Part shown: piece after piece, positions 40,113 to 47,974 of the stretch
How positions within the stretch are numbered: position 1 is the first letter of the stretch
Layout of the letters: each line of letters starts with the position of its first letter
Assembly (NCBI RefSeq): GCF_040493455.1
Contig: NZ_JANFDA010000002.1
Coordinates: forward strand, 620,001 to 684,000
Length of the DNA: 64,000 nucleotides
Direction: 5' to 3'
Origin: Microcosmobacter sp040493455
GTDB lineage: Bacteria > Bacteroidota > Bacteroidia > Flavobacteriales > Flavobacteriaceae
Program-made: the position numbers and the translations under genes
Notes under the pieces: model-generated
What the model was told of the DNA's origin: nothing
The model's database searches: none
What the model saw: the letters and a program-made list of their open reading frames with translations, nothing else

Positions 40113-40150
40113 ATTATGCATGCATAATTTTTAGGTAAAATTGCCTAAAA
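40113..40150. promoter_or_regulatory. Two adjacent palindromes between htpG and the KAS III gene
   Basis: ATTATGCATGCATAAT (40113-40128) is a perfect 16-bp palindrome. It is directly followed by a 22-bp near-palindrome at 40129-40150 with arms TTTTAGGTAA and TTGCCTAAAA (one mismatch). They lie about 50 bases before the KAS III start and 100 before htpG, in the only spacer of this divergent pair. Confidence 0.55.
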
Positions 40151-40200
40151 TGTATAGCACTTAAATCATTAAATTGCGTGGCTAATAAATTTTGACGTAT

Positions 40201-41211
40201 ATGTACAATTCTAAAATTACTGGTCTTGGAAAATATGTTCCGGAGCAAATTATTAAGAATGATGATTTAAAACAATGGATGGATACTAGCGATGAGTGGA
40301 TCCAGGAACGTACAGGAATAAAAGAACGCAGATGGATTGATCCAAAAACCAGTGATGATACAACGTCGATAATGGGAGCGAAAGCTGCAAAAATTGCTAT
40401 GGAGCGTGCAGGAGTTACCAAAGACGAGATTGACTTCATCATTTTTGCTACGCTGAGTCCAGACATGTATTTTCCTGGTGGTGGCGTAAGAGTCCAAGAA
40501 TTGTTAGACATGCCTACAATTGGAGCATTAGATGTACGCAATCAATGTTCAGGGTTTGTATATGCCCTTTCTGTTGCAGACCAATTCATAAAAACTGGTA
40601 TGTACAAAAATGTATTAGTTATTGGTAGTGAAAACCATTCTGGTGGTTTAGAGCGATCTACTCGTGGTCGTGGCGTTACCGTTATTTTTGGAGATGGTGC
40701 TGGTGCAGCTGTATTATCTAGGGAAGAGGACAACTCTAAAGGTGTGTTGTCTACACATTTACATTCTGAAGGAAAATATGCAAAAGAATTAGCTTTAGAA
40801 GGACCAAGTACTGGCCGTTGGGTTGATGCCATAATGGAAGACAATGATCCAGATGACACATCCTACTATCCATACATGAATGGTCAGTTTGTGTTCAAAA
40901 ATGCTGTTGTGAGATTTAGTGAAGTGATTATGGAAGGGCTTATGGCAAATAATCTTACTAAGAAAGATATCGATATGCTGATTCCTCACCAAGCTAACCT
41001 TAGAATATCACAATTTGTTCAGAGGAAATTTGGTCTTAGTGATGATCAAGTCTATAACAATATAATGCACTATGGTAATACCACGGCTGCTTCGATTCCT
41101 ATTGCCTTAACAGAGGCTTGGGAAGAAGGCAAAGTCAATGATGGTGACACTGTAGTTTTAGCTGCCTTTGGAAGTGGATTTACATGGGCAAGTGCAATAA
41201 TAAAGTGGTAG
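40201..41211 (+). CDS. fabH: 3-oxoacyl-ACP synthase III family protein
   Basis: 336 aa from the ATG at 40201; a TTG at 40192 lies in frame but the ATG start matches the family (YNSKITGLGKYVPEQIIKNDDL). KAS III motifs: catalytic Cys116 in RNQCSGFVYAL, IPHQANLRI (His) and HYGNTTAASIP (Asn), and GDGAGAAVLS. Such enzymes condense acyl-CoA with malonyl-ACP to begin fatty acids. It is not beside rpmF/plsX, so it may be a paralogue with another acyl substrate; the symbol fabH names the family, not a proven role. Confidence 0.85.
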   Translation: MYNSKITGLGKYVPEQIIKNDDLKQWMDTSDEWIQERTGIKERRWIDPKTSDDTTSIMGAKAAKIAMERAGVTKDEIDFIIFATLSPDMYFPGGGVRVQELLDMPTIGALDVRNQCSGFVYALSVADQFIKTGMYKNVLVIGSENHSGGLERSTRGRGVTVIFGDGAGAAVLSREEDNSKGVLSTHLHSEGKYAKELALEGPSTGRWVDAIMEDNDPDDTSYYPYMNGQFVFKNAVVRFSEVIMEGLMANNLTKKDIDMLIPHQANLRISQFVQRKFGLSDDQVYNNIMHYGNTTAASIPIALTEAWEEGKVNDGDTVVLAAFGSGFTWASAIIKW

Positions 41212-41239
41212 ATAATACCACCGTTTTTAACTAACTAAC

Positions 41240-41521
41240 CAAAAAAAACCCGAAATCTCAGGATTTCGGGTTTTTCAGCTATTAACCAACTTTAACTAAC
41301 ACTAAACTATTAAAACATGAAGTCGTTTTAAGTAGTTTGTTTATTTAAAACTTATCACAACTATTAGACGTAAAAACCTTTACTTTATTTCATCGACGTA
41401 TTGATTTTAACTACGAATTAACATATAAAGAAAAACCCAAAGGCAATGCTTTGGGTTAAACTATTAATCAATGAAATTTTCAAAAAAACCTTCAACAACT
41501 TAAACTATTAAAACAAATATT
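41240..41521 (-). ncRNA. Pair of tandem leader-plus-hairpin units
   Basis: The 430-base spacer 41212-41641 has no gene. On the minus strand it holds two similar units: TGTTTTAATAGTTTA, about 30 bases, TTG[GA]TTAATAG, then a hairpin ending in T-runs. Unit 1 spans about 41521-41429 (stem AACCCAAAG / CTTTGGGTT, 41434-41457) with an AATATTTG -7-like box (41521-41514). Unit 2 spans about 41325-41240 with the stem at 41244. Unit 2 also has GTTGGTTA as in elements A and B. Transcription unproven. Confidence 0.4.
41244..41275. terminator. Terminator of the KAS III gene, also usable leftwards
   Basis: 11-bp stem AACCCGAAATC / GATTTCGGGTT with five T after it on the plus strand and eight T on the minus strand. 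In the minus direction it ends candidate RNA unit 2 (next entry). Confidence 0.8.
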
Positions 41522-41601
41522 ATATCTAACTTAAATTTATTTGCCAAGGCTTATATAGCCTTTGTCGTGAGGGTATAACAATCATTACATCTATAACCTA
41601 A

Positions 41602-41609
41602 TATTTTTG
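41602..41609 (+). promoter_or_regulatory. -7 element of the DUF819 gene
   Basis: TATTTTTG matches TAnnTTTG exactly, 33 bases before the start codon at 41642. Confidence 0.5.
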
Positions 41610-41641
41610 TACTTTGGCTAAAATCTAAAAATAATTTCTTG

Positions 41642-42952
41642 ATGACTGACCAGCCTATTTTTACTGATGATACTATTGTATTTGGACTCCTAATGCTCGC
41701 TTTAGGGTTTGTTTTTTATACGGAATCTTTAAAAGGTGGGTTCTGGGAAAAATTCTATAAAATTGTTCCTGGCTTATTCATGGCGTACATGATTCCTGCT
41801 CTTTTTACAACATTAGGGTTAATTGCTCCAGATTGGGAAACCACTAATGACGCAGGTGAAACAATAGAACATAGTTCTAAGCTATACTATATGGCTAGTC
41901 GTTACTTATTGCCAGCTGCATTAGTCCTTATGACCTTAAGTATCGATTTGAAAGCTGTCTTTAATCTAGGTTGGAAAGCACTCATTATGTTTTTTACAGG
42001 TACAATAGGTATTGTTATTGGTGGGCCTTTAGCGATTCTATTGATATCTATTTTTTCTCCTGATACTGTTGGTGGTGCCGATTTTGATGCAGTGTGGAGA
42101 GGATTGTCAACACTCGCAGGTAGCTGGATTGGTGGTGGTGCTAACCAAACAGCAATGTTAGAAATTTATCAATACAACCCAGCTAAATATGGCGCTATGG
42201 TGTTTGTAGATATCGTAGTAGCTAATATTTGGATGGCCTTATTATTAATTGGAATAGGAAAGCGCAAACGAATAAATAAATGGTTGAAGGCAGATACGTC
42301 CTCTATTGAAGAACTAAAGGAAAAAGTGTCAACTTTTGCAGAAAAAGTAAAAAGAAATCCATCACTTACTGATATTATGATAATCGGCGCAATCGCTTTT
42401 GGTGCCGTTAGTATTGCGCACCTTTCGTCTAACTTTTTAGCACCATTCTTTGGAGATATGACTGCTTCTATAGAATCTGATACTGTTAGAAATATATTTA
42501 CTTTCCTTGGATCTAAATTCTTCTGGATGATTAGTATCGCTACTTTAATTGCTATTCTTTTATCTTATACTAAAGCTAAGAATTACGAAGGTGCTGGTGC
42601 CAGTAAGTTTGGTAGTGTATTTATTTACATTTTGGTTGCTTCAATAGGGATGAAGATGGACCTCACACTTATTTTTGAAAATAAAGGTCTTATAGCAATT
42701 GGATTGGTTTGGATGTCTATTCATGCATTATTGTTGATTGGAGTCGCTAAGATTATCAAAGCGCCATACTTCTTCTTGGCAGTAGGTAGCCAAGCAAACG
42801 TTGGTGGAGCAGCATCTGCTCCTATTGTAGCTTCAGCATTTCACCCATCTTTAGCCACTGTTGGTGTTTTGTTAGCAGTGTTTGGTTATGCTATTGGTAC
42901 TATTGCTGCCATTGGTTGTACTATTTTAATGCAAATTGCTTCAGGAGGCTAG
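41642..42952 (+). CDS. DUF819 family membrane protein
   Basis: 436 aa from the ATG at 41642 (a TTG three bases earlier is in frame). About eleven membrane helices. Family features: LSTLAGSWIGGGANQTAMLEIYQYN in the first half and the related AVGSQANVGGAASAPIVASAFHPSLATVGVLLAVFGYAIGT in the second, the two inverted halves of a secondary transporter-like fold (YjcL type). The substrate is unknown. Followed after 54 bases by a lipoprotein gene with which it may be cotranscribed. Confidence 0.88.
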   Translation: MTDQPIFTDDTIVFGLLMLALGFVFYTESLKGGFWEKFYKIVPGLFMAYMIPALFTTLGLIAPDWETTNDAGETIEHSSKLYYMASRYLLPAALVLMTLSIDLKAVFNLGWKALIMFFTGTIGIVIGGPLAILLISIFSPDTVGGADFDAVWRGLSTLAGSWIGGGANQTAMLEIYQYNPAKYGAMVFVDIVVANIWMALLLIGIGKRKRINKWLKADTSSIEELKEKVSTFAEKVKRNPSLTDIMIIGAIAFGAVSIAHLSSNFLAPFFGDMTASIESDTVRNIFTFLGSKFFWMISIATLIAILLSYTKAKNYEGAGASKFGSVFIYILVASIGMKMDLTLIFENKGLIAIGLVWMSIHALLLIGVAKIIKAPYFFLAVGSQANVGGAASAPIVASAFHPSLATVGVLLAVFGYAIGTIAAIGCTILMQIASGG

Positions 42953-43006
42953 TATTCTTTGAATAGTTTTAGCATATTTGCGCTCAATAATTATCAAGAC
43001 ATTAAG

Positions 43007-43711
43007 ATGAAGAAGTTTTTGGCCGTTGTCGCTGTAGCAGTAGCACTAATAGGGTGTAATAAAGAAGTACAATCAGATTTTACATTATCTGGTACTGTAA
43101 AAGGTTTAAAGAAAGGAACACTTTATCTACAACGCTATCAAGATTCAACTTTTGTCACCTTAGATTCAATGGTATTGAATGGTGCTTCAAACTTTGAATT
43201 GCATTCTGATTTGAAGGAACCTGAGGTCTTATTCTTCAGACTTGATAAAAATGATAATGACGAAGGTGTTATTCCTTTTTTTGCTGATAAAGGGATTACA
43301 GAAATAAACACCACTTTAAAAAATTTCAATTTTGATGCTCAGATTAAGGGTTCAAAGCAACAAGAACTTCTAGAGGAATACTTGAAAGTTATGAATCGCT
43401 ACAACGATCAGAACTTAGATATTATAGAAGCAGGTTTTGAAGCCCAACAAGCCAAGGATTCTGTGGCTATCGATTCATTAACCTTAAGCTCCGAAAGATT
43501 ACTTAAGAAAAAATACTCTTATACCATTCAGTTTGCTATAAATCATAGAGAGAGTGAAATTGCACCTTACCTAGCTGTTTTTGAAATTCCTGGTGCAAAC
43601 CCTGTGTATATAGATTCTATATACAACAGCTTATCGGATACTATCAAAGATTCGTATTATGGTAAGCAGCTGGAAGAATTTATAGCTAATCGCAAAAACG
43701 AAAACCAATAG
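43007..43711 (+). CDS. DUF4369-type lipoprotein
   Basis: 234 aa from the ATG at 43007 (MKKFLAVVAVAVALIGCNKE), with the lipobox giving a lipidated Cys17. The domain FTLSGTVKGLKKGTLYLQRYQDSTFVTLDSMVLNGASNFELH is the DUF4369 start, usually found in front of a thioredoxin (TlpA/ResA) domain. Here no thioredoxin domain follows; instead a helical region (QELLEEYLKVMNRYN ... FAINHRESEIAPYLAVFE) ends the protein. Function unknown. A weak stem near 43720-43755 with a T-run follows, and then tRNA-Thr on the other strand. Confidence 0.8.
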   Translation: MKKFLAVVAVAVALIGCNKEVQSDFTLSGTVKGLKKGTLYLQRYQDSTFVTLDSMVLNGASNFELHSDLKEPEVLFFRLDKNDNDEGVIPFFADKGITEINTTLKNFNFDAQIKGSKQQELLEEYLKVMNRYNDQNLDIIEAGFEAQQAKDSVAIDSLTLSSERLLKKKYSYTIQFAINHRESEIAPYLAVFEIPGANPVYIDSIYNSLSDTIKDSYYGKQLEEFIANRKNENQ

Positions 43712-43760
43712 CATAAAAAAACCCTGACCTTCTTTTTGAAAATCAGAGTTTTACTTTTGA

Positions 43761-43833
43761 GCCGATAGAGGGACTCGAACCCACGACCTGCTGATTACAA
43801 ATCAGCTGCTCTAGCCAGCTGAGCTATATCGGC
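43761..43833 (-). tRNA. tRNA-Thr (anticodon TGT), orphan copy
   Basis: 73 bases; a complete cloverleaf with acceptor GCCGATA/TATCGGC, D-arm GCTC/GAGC, anticodon stem GCTGA/TCAGC around TTTGTAA, and T-arm with TTCGAGT. No CCA is encoded. It is base-for-base identical to the copy at 61788-61860. Its promoter lies in the inverted repeat at 43839-43877. Confidence 0.97.
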
Positions 43834-43838
43834 AAAAG

Positions 43839-43877
43839 CGATTGCAAATATAAAATTGAAAATCATATTTGCAATCG
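43839..43877 (-). promoter_or_regulatory. Promoter/terminator inverted repeat before tRNA-Thr
   Basis: A perfect inverted repeat with 13-bp arms (CGATTGCAAATAT / ATATTTGCAATCG). On the minus strand it contains TTG (43874-43872), a 19-base spacer and TATATTTG (43852-43845), an ideal promoter for the tRNA. The same hairpin would end the 43891 gene. Confidence 0.7.
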
Positions 43878-43890
43878 TTTTTTAATTTTT

Positions 43891-44160
43891 TTATCCTAAG
43901 GCATTAATCTTATCGATTAATCCTTTTCCTTTTTCTTCTAATTCAGCGTTAACAGCCTTTAAATGTGACTTGCGGTCTTCAACTTGTTTATCGTTTACTT
44001 TTGCAATTAAGTCATCAAATGTTGAGATGGCTTCATCTATAATGGCTTCGCTCTTCTTAGTGTCCTTGTCTGGGTTGTGTAATTCCCATACGTATACAGC
44101 TTCAATGATATCTCCTAAAACGTAATTGATATCTTTTTTTAAATCTCTAATATTTGCCAT
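43891..44160 (-). CDS. Small helical protein of unknown function
   Basis: 89 aa, highly charged and all helical: MANIRDLKKDINYVLGDIIEAVYVWEL, then SEAIIDEAISTFDDLIAKVN, and a third helix KSHLKAVNAELEEKGKGLIDKINAL. This three-helix soluble protein is a conserved hypothetical in flavobacteria as far as I recall; the function is unknown. It follows manA at a 36-base distance and may be in the idi-queD-manA transcript. Confidence 0.65.
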   Translation of the reverse strand: MANIRDLKKDINYVLGDIIEAVYVWELHNPDKDTKKSEAIIDEAISTFDDLIAKVNDKQVEDRKSHLKAVNAELEEKGKGLIDKINALG

Positions 44161-44196
44161 AATCTACTTTGTTTTTAATCGTTCAAAAATACTCTT

Positions 44197-45168
44197 TTAT
44201 ACATAAACTTCTAGGAGTTTTGCGTTGTTAGATTTCAATTCATACGCCTCAATTGAAGCAGGAATCAAAATCGTTTCTCCTTTATTTATTTTTTCTTGAT
44301 AATCCTTAATTTTTATCTCTACTTGTCCATCTACACACATGTAAATATAGAACGAGTCGTTATTGTTTTTCTTTTGAATTGATTCAGTGACTTCCAAAAA
44401 ACTGGTTTTGAAATAAGGACAATCTACCATGAGATTGGAAATGTTCTCACTTTTATCGTAATCTACCTTAAAATCATTGTCCATATCAAAATCGATAGCA
44501 TCAAGTGCCAAGTCATTATGAAGCTCCCTAGAATTACCTTCAGCATCTACTCTATCCCAATCATACACACGATATGTGATATCACTAGTTTGTTGAATCT
44601 CAGCCAGCATTACGCCTGCTCCTATGGCATGCACGCGACCAACCTCAATAAAGAACGTATCGCCTTCGTCTACCTTTTCGAAATTAAGGATACTAGTTAA
44701 TGTTTTATCCTCCAGATGTTGTAGATATTCCTCTGGTGAAACTTTTTTATTGAACCCAACTATCAGATTAGAATCTTCATCGGCTTGCATAACGTACCAC
44801 ATTTCAGTTTTTCCAAAAGAATTGTGTCGTTTAGCAGCTAATTCGTCATTTGGATGCAGTTGAATAGATAGGTCTTCTTTAGCATCAATATATTTTATGA
44901 GCAATGGAAATTTATTCCCAAAGACCTCATAATTCTTATTACCTAATAAATCCTCTTTATATAGTTCTAAAAGTGTCTTTAATGACGTTCCTTTTAATAG
45001 ACCATTACTTACAATTGAAGTATCTCCTTCTATATCACTAATTTCCCAGCTTTCACCAACATTTGGTAAATCGGAAGCTTTGTTTAAATGATTTTTTAGT
45101 TTTTGTCCTCCCCATATCTTGTCTTTCAAAATAGGTTCGAACTTTAAAGGATACAATTTGTTATTCAT
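44197..45168 (-). CDS. manA: Mannose-6-phosphate isomerase, class I
   Basis: 323 aa. It interconverts mannose 6-phosphate and fructose 6-phosphate for sugar-nucleotide supply. Cupin metal site: IQLHPNDELAAKRHNSFGKTEMWYVM (Gln, His, Glu) and the later VGRVHAIGAGVMLAEIQQTSDITYRVYDWDR. The start LYPLKFEPILKDKIWGGQKL is typical. It starts 3 bases after queD and so belongs to the idi-queD-manA operon. Confidence 0.92.
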   Translation of the reverse strand: MNNKLYPLKFEPILKDKIWGGQKLKNHLNKASDLPNVGESWEISDIEGDTSIVSNGLLKGTSLKTLLELYKEDLLGNKNYEVFGNKFPLLIKYIDAKEDLSIQLHPNDELAAKRHNSFGKTEMWYVMQADEDSNLIVGFNKKVSPEEYLQHLEDKTLTSILNFEKVDEGDTFFIEVGRVHAIGAGVMLAEIQQTSDITYRVYDWDRVDAEGNSRELHNDLALDAIDFDMDNDFKVDYDKSENISNLMVDCPYFKTSFLEVTESIQKKNNNDSFYIYMCVDGQVEIKIKDYQEKINKGETILIPASIEAYELKSNNAKLLEVYV

Positions 45169-45171
45169 ACA

Positions 45172-45582
45172 CTAATTTCCAGAATAGGTTACAAAATTGC
45201 GTGGTGTTTCGTAGAGGGTTATTTCCAAATCCAAATTAGCATCGAGCTTTGGCTTTACTTTATTATAAATAACTACTGCTATATTTTCAGCAGTTGGATT
45301 TAATGTTTTAAATTCTTCAACCTCCACGTTCAAGTTTTTGTGATCAAAAGCATCTTCGACTTCAGATTTAATGATGTCTTTTAGCACTTTCATATCGATG
45401 ACATAGCCAGTTTCTGGATCAATTTCACCTGTAACACTTACGATAAGCTCATAGTTATGTCCATGAAAATTTGGATTATTGCATTTTCCGAAAACAGTTT
45501 CATTCTTTTCATAGCTCCAGTCTTTTCGATACAATCGATGTGCTGCGTTAAAATGTGCTTTTCTGCTTACGGTAACTACCAT
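45172..45582 (-). CDS. queD: 6-carboxytetrahydropterin synthase
   Basis: 136 aa. Zinc ligands: His in KAHFNAAHRL and the pair in FHGHNYEL; catalytic Cys in FGKCNNPNFHGHNYE; a late catalytic Asp-His in AFDHKNLN. It converts dihydroneopterin triphosphate to carboxytetrahydropterin on the way to queuosine (or acts as a PTPS-like enzyme). Its ATG shares one base with the idi stop (TAATG at 45582). No other queuosine gene is near. Confidence 0.88.
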   Translation of the reverse strand: MVVTVSRKAHFNAAHRLYRKDWSYEKNETVFGKCNNPNFHGHNYELIVSVTGEIDPETGYVIDMKVLKDIIKSEVEDAFDHKNLNVEVEEFKTLNPTAENIAVVIYNKVKPKLDANLDLEITLYETPRNFVTYSGN

Positions 45583-46103
45583 TACTTACTGTTTAAGAAT
45601 TGATAAAACTTATCAAATATAATTTTGAACCACGCTGTATAGTTTTCTGGATGCAATGCCATATCTACTTTAACATCTTCTAGAGGCATCCATTTCCAAT
45701 CAGCGACTTCCGAAGGATTAATTTCGGGATTATCATTGTAATAACCAATCAAAACATGATCAAATTCATGTTCAGTCAATCCATTGTCAAAAGGTGCTTT
45801 ATAAATAAAAGATGTCTTTTCTTCTAAATCTGTTACAAAGCCCATTTCTTCTTGCAATCGTCTTTTACCAGCTTGGATATTGGTTTCACCATCGCGCTGA
45901 TGGCTGCAACATGTATTGGTCCAAAGACCTGGTGAATGGTACTTATCTAATGCTCTCTGTTGTAACATGAGTTCGTGCCTATCATTAAAAATAAATACTG
46001 AAAATGCACGATGCAAAAGTGCTTTTTGGTGAGCTTCGAGTTTGGGCATTAACCCTATTTTCTCGTCATTTTCATTGACAAGAATCACTTGTTCTTCGTT
46101 CAT
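45582..46103 (-). CDS. idi: Isopentenyl-diphosphate delta-isomerase, type I
   Basis: 173 aa from the ATG at 46103-46101 (MNEEQVILVNENDEKIGLMPKLEAHQ). Nudix-fold isomerase: HRAFSVFIFNDRHELMLQQRALDKYHSPGLWTNTCCSHQRDGE supplies the catalytic Cys (TNTCCSH), and EEMGF the metal-binding Glu. It equilibrates IPP and DMAPP for isoprenoids. A TATTTTTG box (46117-46110, minus strand) sits just before the start. First gene of the operon with queD and manA. Confidence 0.93.
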   Translation of the reverse strand: MNEEQVILVNENDEKIGLMPKLEAHQKALLHRAFSVFIFNDRHELMLQQRALDKYHSPGLWTNTCCSHQRDGETNIQAGKRRLQEEMGFVTDLEEKTSFIYKAPFDNGLTEHEFDHVLIGYYNDNPEINPSEVADWKWMPLEDVKVDMALHPENYTAWFKIIFDKFYQFLNSK

Positions 46104-46180
46104 AGAATGCAAAAATACCAACTAATTAATTAATTACTGATAAGGTTGTCCTAAAATAGAAAAAATGCTCTTAAGAATGT

Positions 46181-46188
46181 TATCTTTG
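46181..46188 (+). promoter_or_regulatory. -7 element of prfC
   Basis: TATCTTTG, a perfect TAnnTTTG, 24 bases before the prfC start codon. Confidence 0.55.
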
Positions 46189-46211
46189 CATGCCATTTAC
46201 AAAATGATCTT

Positions 46212-47801
46212 ATGACTTTTCAACAGGAAATAGATAGACGTAGAACTTTTGGAATTATTTCGCATCCAGATGCTGGTAAAACTACTTTGACTGAGAAACT
46301 ACTATTATTTGGTGGTGCCATTCAGGAAGCTGGCGCTGTAAAAAGCAATAAGATAAAAAAGGGTGCTACTAGTGATTTCATGGAAATAGAACGTCAACGT
46401 GGAATTTCTGTTGCGACATCTGTACTTGCTTTTGAATACAATGGCATTAAGATCAATATTCTGGATACTCCTGGTCACAAGGATTTTGCTGAAGATACAT
46501 TTAGAACGCTTACAGCTGTAGATAGTGTTATCGTCGTTATCGATGTTGCTAAAGGTGTAGAGGAGCAAACTGAAAAGCTTGTTGAAGTCTGTAGAATGCG
46601 TAACATTCCAATGATTGTGTTTATTAATAAACTGGATCGTGAGGGAAAAGATGCTTTTGACTTGCTTGATGAGATTGAACAAAAATTAGGCTTAAAGGTT
46701 ACGCCTCTCAGTTTTCCTATTGGAATGGGTTACGATTTTAAAGGCATCTATAATATCTGGGAAAAGAACGTCAACCTTTTTACAGGTGATAGCAGAAAGG
46801 ATATTGAAGAGACGATTGAGATTTCAGATTTAAGCGATGCCAATCTTGATACCTTGGTTGGTGAAGATGCTGCAAACCAATTGCGTGAAGAAATAGAACT
46901 AGTGGAAGGTATTTATCCTGAATTTGATAAAGACGCATATTTGGGTGGTGATCTTCAACCTGTGTTCTTTGGTTCTGCTTTGAATAATTTTGGTGTAAGA
47001 GAGTTATTAGATTGCTTTGTTGAGATTGCTCCTAAGCCAACTCCTAAGCATAGTGAGGAGCGTTTAGTAAAGCCAGATGAATCTAAATTTACTGGGTTTG
47101 TATTCAAAATTCATGCGAATATGGATCCAAAACACAGAGACCGTTTAGCTTTCATAAAAATTGTTTCTGGAGAGTTTAAACGAAATACACCTTACTTACA
47201 TGTAAGACATGGAAAGAAATTAAAGTTCTCTAGCCCCAATGCGTTCTTTGCAGAGCGAAAAGAAATTGTAGATGTTTCTTATCCAGGTGATATTGTAGGA
47301 TTACATGATACCGGAAACTTTAAAATCGGTGATACACTTACTGAAGGAGAACAAATCAACTATACTGGAATTCCTAGTTTCTCACCTGAGCACTTTAGAT
47401 ATATTAATAATGCGGATCCGCTTAAAGCGAAACAACTTTACAAAGGAATAGATCAATTAATGGATGAAGGGGTTGCTCAGTTATTTACTTTAGAGCTTAA
47501 TGGTAGAAAGGTAATAGGAACTGTTGGTGCACTACAGTATGAAGTGATTCAATATAGATTAGAGCACGAATATGGCGCTAAATGTACTTATGAAAATCTT
47601 AATGTACACAAAGCATGTTGGGTTGACCCTGAAGATGATAAGAATGATGAGTACAAAGAGTTTGTAAGAGTAAAACAGCGTTACTTGGCAAAAGACAAAG
47701 AAGGTCAGTTGGTTTTTCTGGCAGATTCAGCATTTTCTATCCAAATGACGCAGCAGAAATATCCAACCGTAAAACTTCATTTTACTTCTGAATATTCATA
47801 G
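46212..47801 (+). CDS. prfC: Peptide chain release factor 3
   Basis: 529 aa, standard RF3. The GTPase domain shows HPDAGKTTLTEKLL (P-loop), RQRGISVATSV (switch I), DTPGHKDFAEDT (switch II) and NKLDRE; further domains follow with KIHANMDPKHRDRLAFIKIVSGEF. It releases RF1 and RF2 from the ribosome after termination. It stands alone with its own promoter; prfA lies elsewhere in this window. Confidence 0.96.
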   Translation: MTFQQEIDRRRTFGIISHPDAGKTTLTEKLLLFGGAIQEAGAVKSNKIKKGATSDFMEIERQRGISVATSVLAFEYNGIKINILDTPGHKDFAEDTFRTLTAVDSVIVVIDVAKGVEEQTEKLVEVCRMRNIPMIVFINKLDREGKDAFDLLDEIEQKLGLKVTPLSFPIGMGYDFKGIYNIWEKNVNLFTGDSRKDIEETIEISDLSDANLDTLVGEDAANQLREEIELVEGIYPEFDKDAYLGGDLQPVFFGSALNNFGVRELLDCFVEIAPKPTPKHSEERLVKPDESKFTGFVFKIHANMDPKHRDRLAFIKIVSGEFKRNTPYLHVRHGKKLKFSSPNAFFAERKEIVDVSYPGDIVGLHDTGNFKIGDTLTEGEQINYTGIPSFSPEHFRYINNADPLKAKQLYKGIDQLMDEGVAQLFTLELNGRKVIGTVGALQYEVIQYRLEHEYGAKCTYENLNVHKACWVDPEDDKNDEYKEFVRVKQRYLAKDKEGQLVFLADSAFSIQMTQQKYPTVKLHFTSEYS

Positions 47802-47840
47802 AGCGCAGAAATTTTTCTTACAATTTGATTCATTTGGTCG

Positions 47841-47925
47841 AGTGCACTTCATCGATAGAAATGTTAAGAAAGTGTATTTTATCGAATTTTTTGTATATTT
47901 AATCGGTGAATTTAAGCAATCTTTG
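47841..47925 (+). promoter_or_regulatory. 30-bp spaced boxes and -7 element before the YjdI-type gene
   Basis: AGTGCACTTCATCGAT begins at 47841 and AGTGTATTTTATCGAA at 47871, exactly 30 bases later; AATCTTTG (47918-47925) is the probable -7 element. The same box (AGTGTATTTCATCGAT) occurs at 29016 before candidate RNA C, and a partial one (TTTATTTCATCGACG) at 41385. Confidence 0.5.
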
Positions 47926-47974
47926 TCCCAAAATGTAAATTAATTAAAGTTTCAAACCCCAAATTGAACTGCTT

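Noticed and set aside
40017..40121. N-terminal extension of htpG by 35 residues
   Set aside because: The added residues are hydrophobic and unlike Hsp90; the ATG at 40014-40016 opens the conserved N-terminus.
40192..40200. Upstream TTG start for the KAS III gene
   Set aside because: It adds only three residues, and the ATG at 40201 begins the conserved part of the family.
41434..41457. Second hairpin of the 41212-41641 spacer as a plus-strand terminator
   Set aside because: No T-run follows on the plus strand; the run is on the minus strand.
47820..47974. Riboswitch before the YjdI-type gene
   Set aside because: No stable paired structure or known motif; direct repeats fit protein binding better.
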